NCBI GenBank assembly: GCA_964439415.1
Contig: CAYTOJ010000090.1
Location: forward strand, 1 to 7,837
Reading direction: 5' to 3'
Source: CAYTOJ01 sp964439415
Lineage (GTDB): Bacteria > Pseudomonadota > Alphaproteobacteria > Rickettsiales > CAZAGG01
DNA length: 7,837 nucleotides
Position numbers and translations under genes: made by a program. Below, in pieces: positions 6,545 through 7,837 of this stretch; within the stretch, counting starts at the first letter, position 1; every line of letters starts with the position of its first letter. The notes beneath the pieces were generated by a model, which saw nothing but the letters and a program-made list of their open reading frames with translations, was not told where the DNA came from and ran no database searches.

Positions 6545-7584
6545 TAGATAAAAACTTCTGGCTTGGCAAAAGGGTCTTAGTGACCGGGCATACAGGCTTC
6601 AAGGGTAGCTGGCTGAGTTTATGGCTGCTGCGCCTGGGTAGCGTAGTTTCAGGTTTTTCACTGCCACCGCAAAATCCATCCGCTTTCATAGATTTGCAGA
6701 TTGGGGATGAGATACAGAATTTTTATAATGATATAAGGGATGCATCAGCACTGCAAAACGCAGTGGAACAAGCCCGCCCTGAAATAATCTTCCACCTGGC
6801 CGCTCAAGCACTGGTGCTGGATGGATATGAAAATCCTGCCTACACATACGATGTCAACCTCATGGGCACGGTAAACCTGCTGGAGGCGGTGCGCAAAAGC
6901 CAAACAGCAAAAGCGGTGCTTATAATCACCAGCGATAAGGTATATCGCAACAATAGTAGTGGAGATGCCTTCACTGAGGCAAATACCCTCGGCGGGCTTG
7001 ATCCCTACAGTAGCTCCAAAGCCTGCGCGGAACTGGCGGTGAATTGTTACCGGGAATCCTTCATGCGGGGTCTGGGTATAATGCTGGCTACAGCCAGGGC
7101 TGGCAACGTGGTAGGTGGCGGCGATTATGCGAAGAACCGTTTAGCGCCGGATTTTCTTCACGCGCTGGAGAGCAATCAGCCACTTAGCATCAGAACCCCT
7201 GAGGCGCGCCGCCCCTGGCAGTTTGTGCTTGATCCGCTCTATGGTTATCTTCTTTATATGCAACTGCTTTTCAGTGAAAATACAAACGCGCCACCTGCCC
7301 TTAATTTCTCAGGCTCATTGGCGCAATCCTGGATGGTCAGCGAAATTGCAGACTTATTATGCAACCTTACGGGGGCAAAACCCTGGCAGGCTATAAACAG
7401 CGATGCCCCGCCGGAGCATAAACTTCTATTGCTGGATTCCACCCTGGCTAATCAGACGCTGAAATGGTCTGCTAAGTTTAATACCAGTCAGGCATTTGAA
7501 CAGGCGGTTTTATACTGGCAGGCCAGACAAAGTGGTGAAAATATGCGCCAGTTTGCGGAAAAAGTAATCGGGGACTGGCTTTGA
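6538..7584 (+). CDS. rfbG: CDP-glucose 4,6-dehydratase
   Basis: The product converts CDP-glucose to CDP-4-keto-6-deoxyglucose with bound NAD(H). It is an extended SDR of 348 residues, slightly shorter than the usual 357-360. Visible motifs are the Rossmann glycine motif TGHTGFKG (16-23), HLAAQALV, TSDKVY (131-136), catalytic Tyr157 and Lys161 in YSSSKACAE, ARAGNVVGGGDYAKNRL, and RRPWQFVLDPLYGYL. TGHTGFKGSW and GNVVGGGD are diagnostic of the RfbG group against dTDP- or GDP-specific dehydratases. The start overlaps the rfbF stop by 7 bases, with GGAAG just upstream inside rfbF. Its stop overlaps the TTG start of the next gene. Confidence 0.95.
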   Translation: MVIDKNFWLGKRVLVTGHTGFKGSWLSLWLLRLGSVVSGFSLPPQNPSAFIDLQIGDEIQNFYNDIRDASALQNAVEQARPEIIFHLAAQALVLDGYENPAYTYDVNLMGTVNLLEAVRKSQTAKAVLIITSDKVYRNNSSGDAFTEANTLGGLDPYSSSKACAELAVNCYRESFMRGLGIMLATARAGNVVGGGDYAKNRLAPDFLHALESNQPLSIRTPEARRPWQFVLDPLYGYLLYMQLLFSENTNAPPALNFSGSLAQSWMVSEIADLLCNLTGAKPWQAINSDAPPEHKLLLLDSTLANQTLKWSAKFNTSQAFEQAVLYWQARQSGENMRQFAEKVIGDWL

Positions 7585-7837
7585 CACTTAAAACCATAAG
7601 CTGTTGCCGTTCCTGTGGTCATGCTGACTTTGCTGAAGTTATAAATTTAGGCGCAATGCCACCTGCCAATGCGCTTTATGATGCCTCTAAGGTAAAAGCC
7701 AGGCCGCAAGAATTCCCTCTTCAGGTTATGGTCTGCCGCAATTGCCAGCTTGTGCAGCTCGCGCACACCGTGCCGCCGGAGTTGCTGTTTTCGGATTATG
7801 TCTATTTCTCGTCCTATTCATCCACCTGGCTGAATCA
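7581..7837 (+). CDS. Zinc-finger sugar C-methyltransferase, N-terminal part (3' end outside window)
   Basis: The first 85 codons are visible and open to the right edge. Near the start are CRSCG (Cys9, Cys12) and then VCRNCQLVQL (Cys52, Cys55), two CxxC pairs matching the N-terminal zinc-binding domain (Methyltransf_13 type) that precedes a SAM-binding domain in NovU/TylCIII-like sugar C-methyltransferases. The following PELLFSDYVYFSSYSSTWLN matches the family's conserved stretch before the SAM domain. The likely substrate is the CDP-4-keto-6-deoxyhexose made by RfbG, giving a branched sugar. The start is TTG at 7581, overlapping the rfbG stop as TTGA; no in-frame ATG or GTG exists close upstream, and the Cys motif begins only eight codons in. 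Methyl position and donor sugar are inferred; the SAM domain itself is not in view. Confidence 0.82.
   Translation, partial: MTLKTISCCRSCGHADFAEVINLGAMPPANALYDASKVKARPQEFPLQVMVCRNCQLVQLAHTVPPELLFSDYVYFSSYSSTWLN

Noticed and set aside
5777..7584. RmlA/RmlB (dTDP-rhamnose) pathway
   Set aside because: DTGENTMTGGR with YGDGLGDI in the first enzyme and TGHTGFKGSW with GNVVGGGD in the second are specific to CDP-glucose enzymes.

Overview
The window reads as a chromosomal segment of a Gram-negative bacterium, most likely an alphaproteobacterium. FabG resembles the Rickettsiales/Rhodospirillales type as I remember it, the TPR-GT41 glycosyltransferase has the form often seen in alphaproteobacterial surface or flagellin glycosylation loci, and a type I-secreted RTX protein is typical of this group. 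Base composition looks moderate and uniform across the window. Nothing points to a plasmid, phage or insertion sequence. The taxonomic call is inference.

Layout. Bases 1-1623 hold the 3' end of a large secreted RTX (calcium-binding repeat) protein. It has three nonapeptide arrays, a duplicated module of about 120 residues, and a C-terminal type I secretion region. A 78-base gap follows, with a nested inverted repeat and a good ribosome binding site. From 1702 to the right edge there are six genes on the same strand, packed without gaps: fabG (GTG start), an RDD-family membrane protein, an 888-residue TPR-GT41 (OGT/SPINDLY-like) glycosyltransferase, rfbF, rfbG, and the first 85 codons of a zinc-finger sugar C-methyltransferase starting at TTG. 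Junctions are ATGA, a 6-base gap, ATGA, a 7-base overlap and TTGA, so this is almost certainly one translationally coupled operon that continues past the window.

How the genes may work together. RfbF makes CDP-glucose, RfbG converts it to CDP-4-keto-6-deoxyglucose, and the C-methyltransferase probably branches that sugar. The GT41 enzyme is a candidate for transferring a sugar to protein. Its donor pocket differs from that of human OGT, and it sits directly against a CDP-sugar pathway, although characterised GT41 enzymes use UDP- or GDP-sugars. The upstream RTX protein is unusually rich in N-x-S/T sequons and Ser/Thr and is a plausible, unproven acceptor. The most interesting hypothesis here is therefore a GT41-based protein glycosylation system fed by a modified CDP-deoxysugar, perhaps decorating a type I-secreted surface protein. 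The roles of FabG and the RDD protein in it are unclear.
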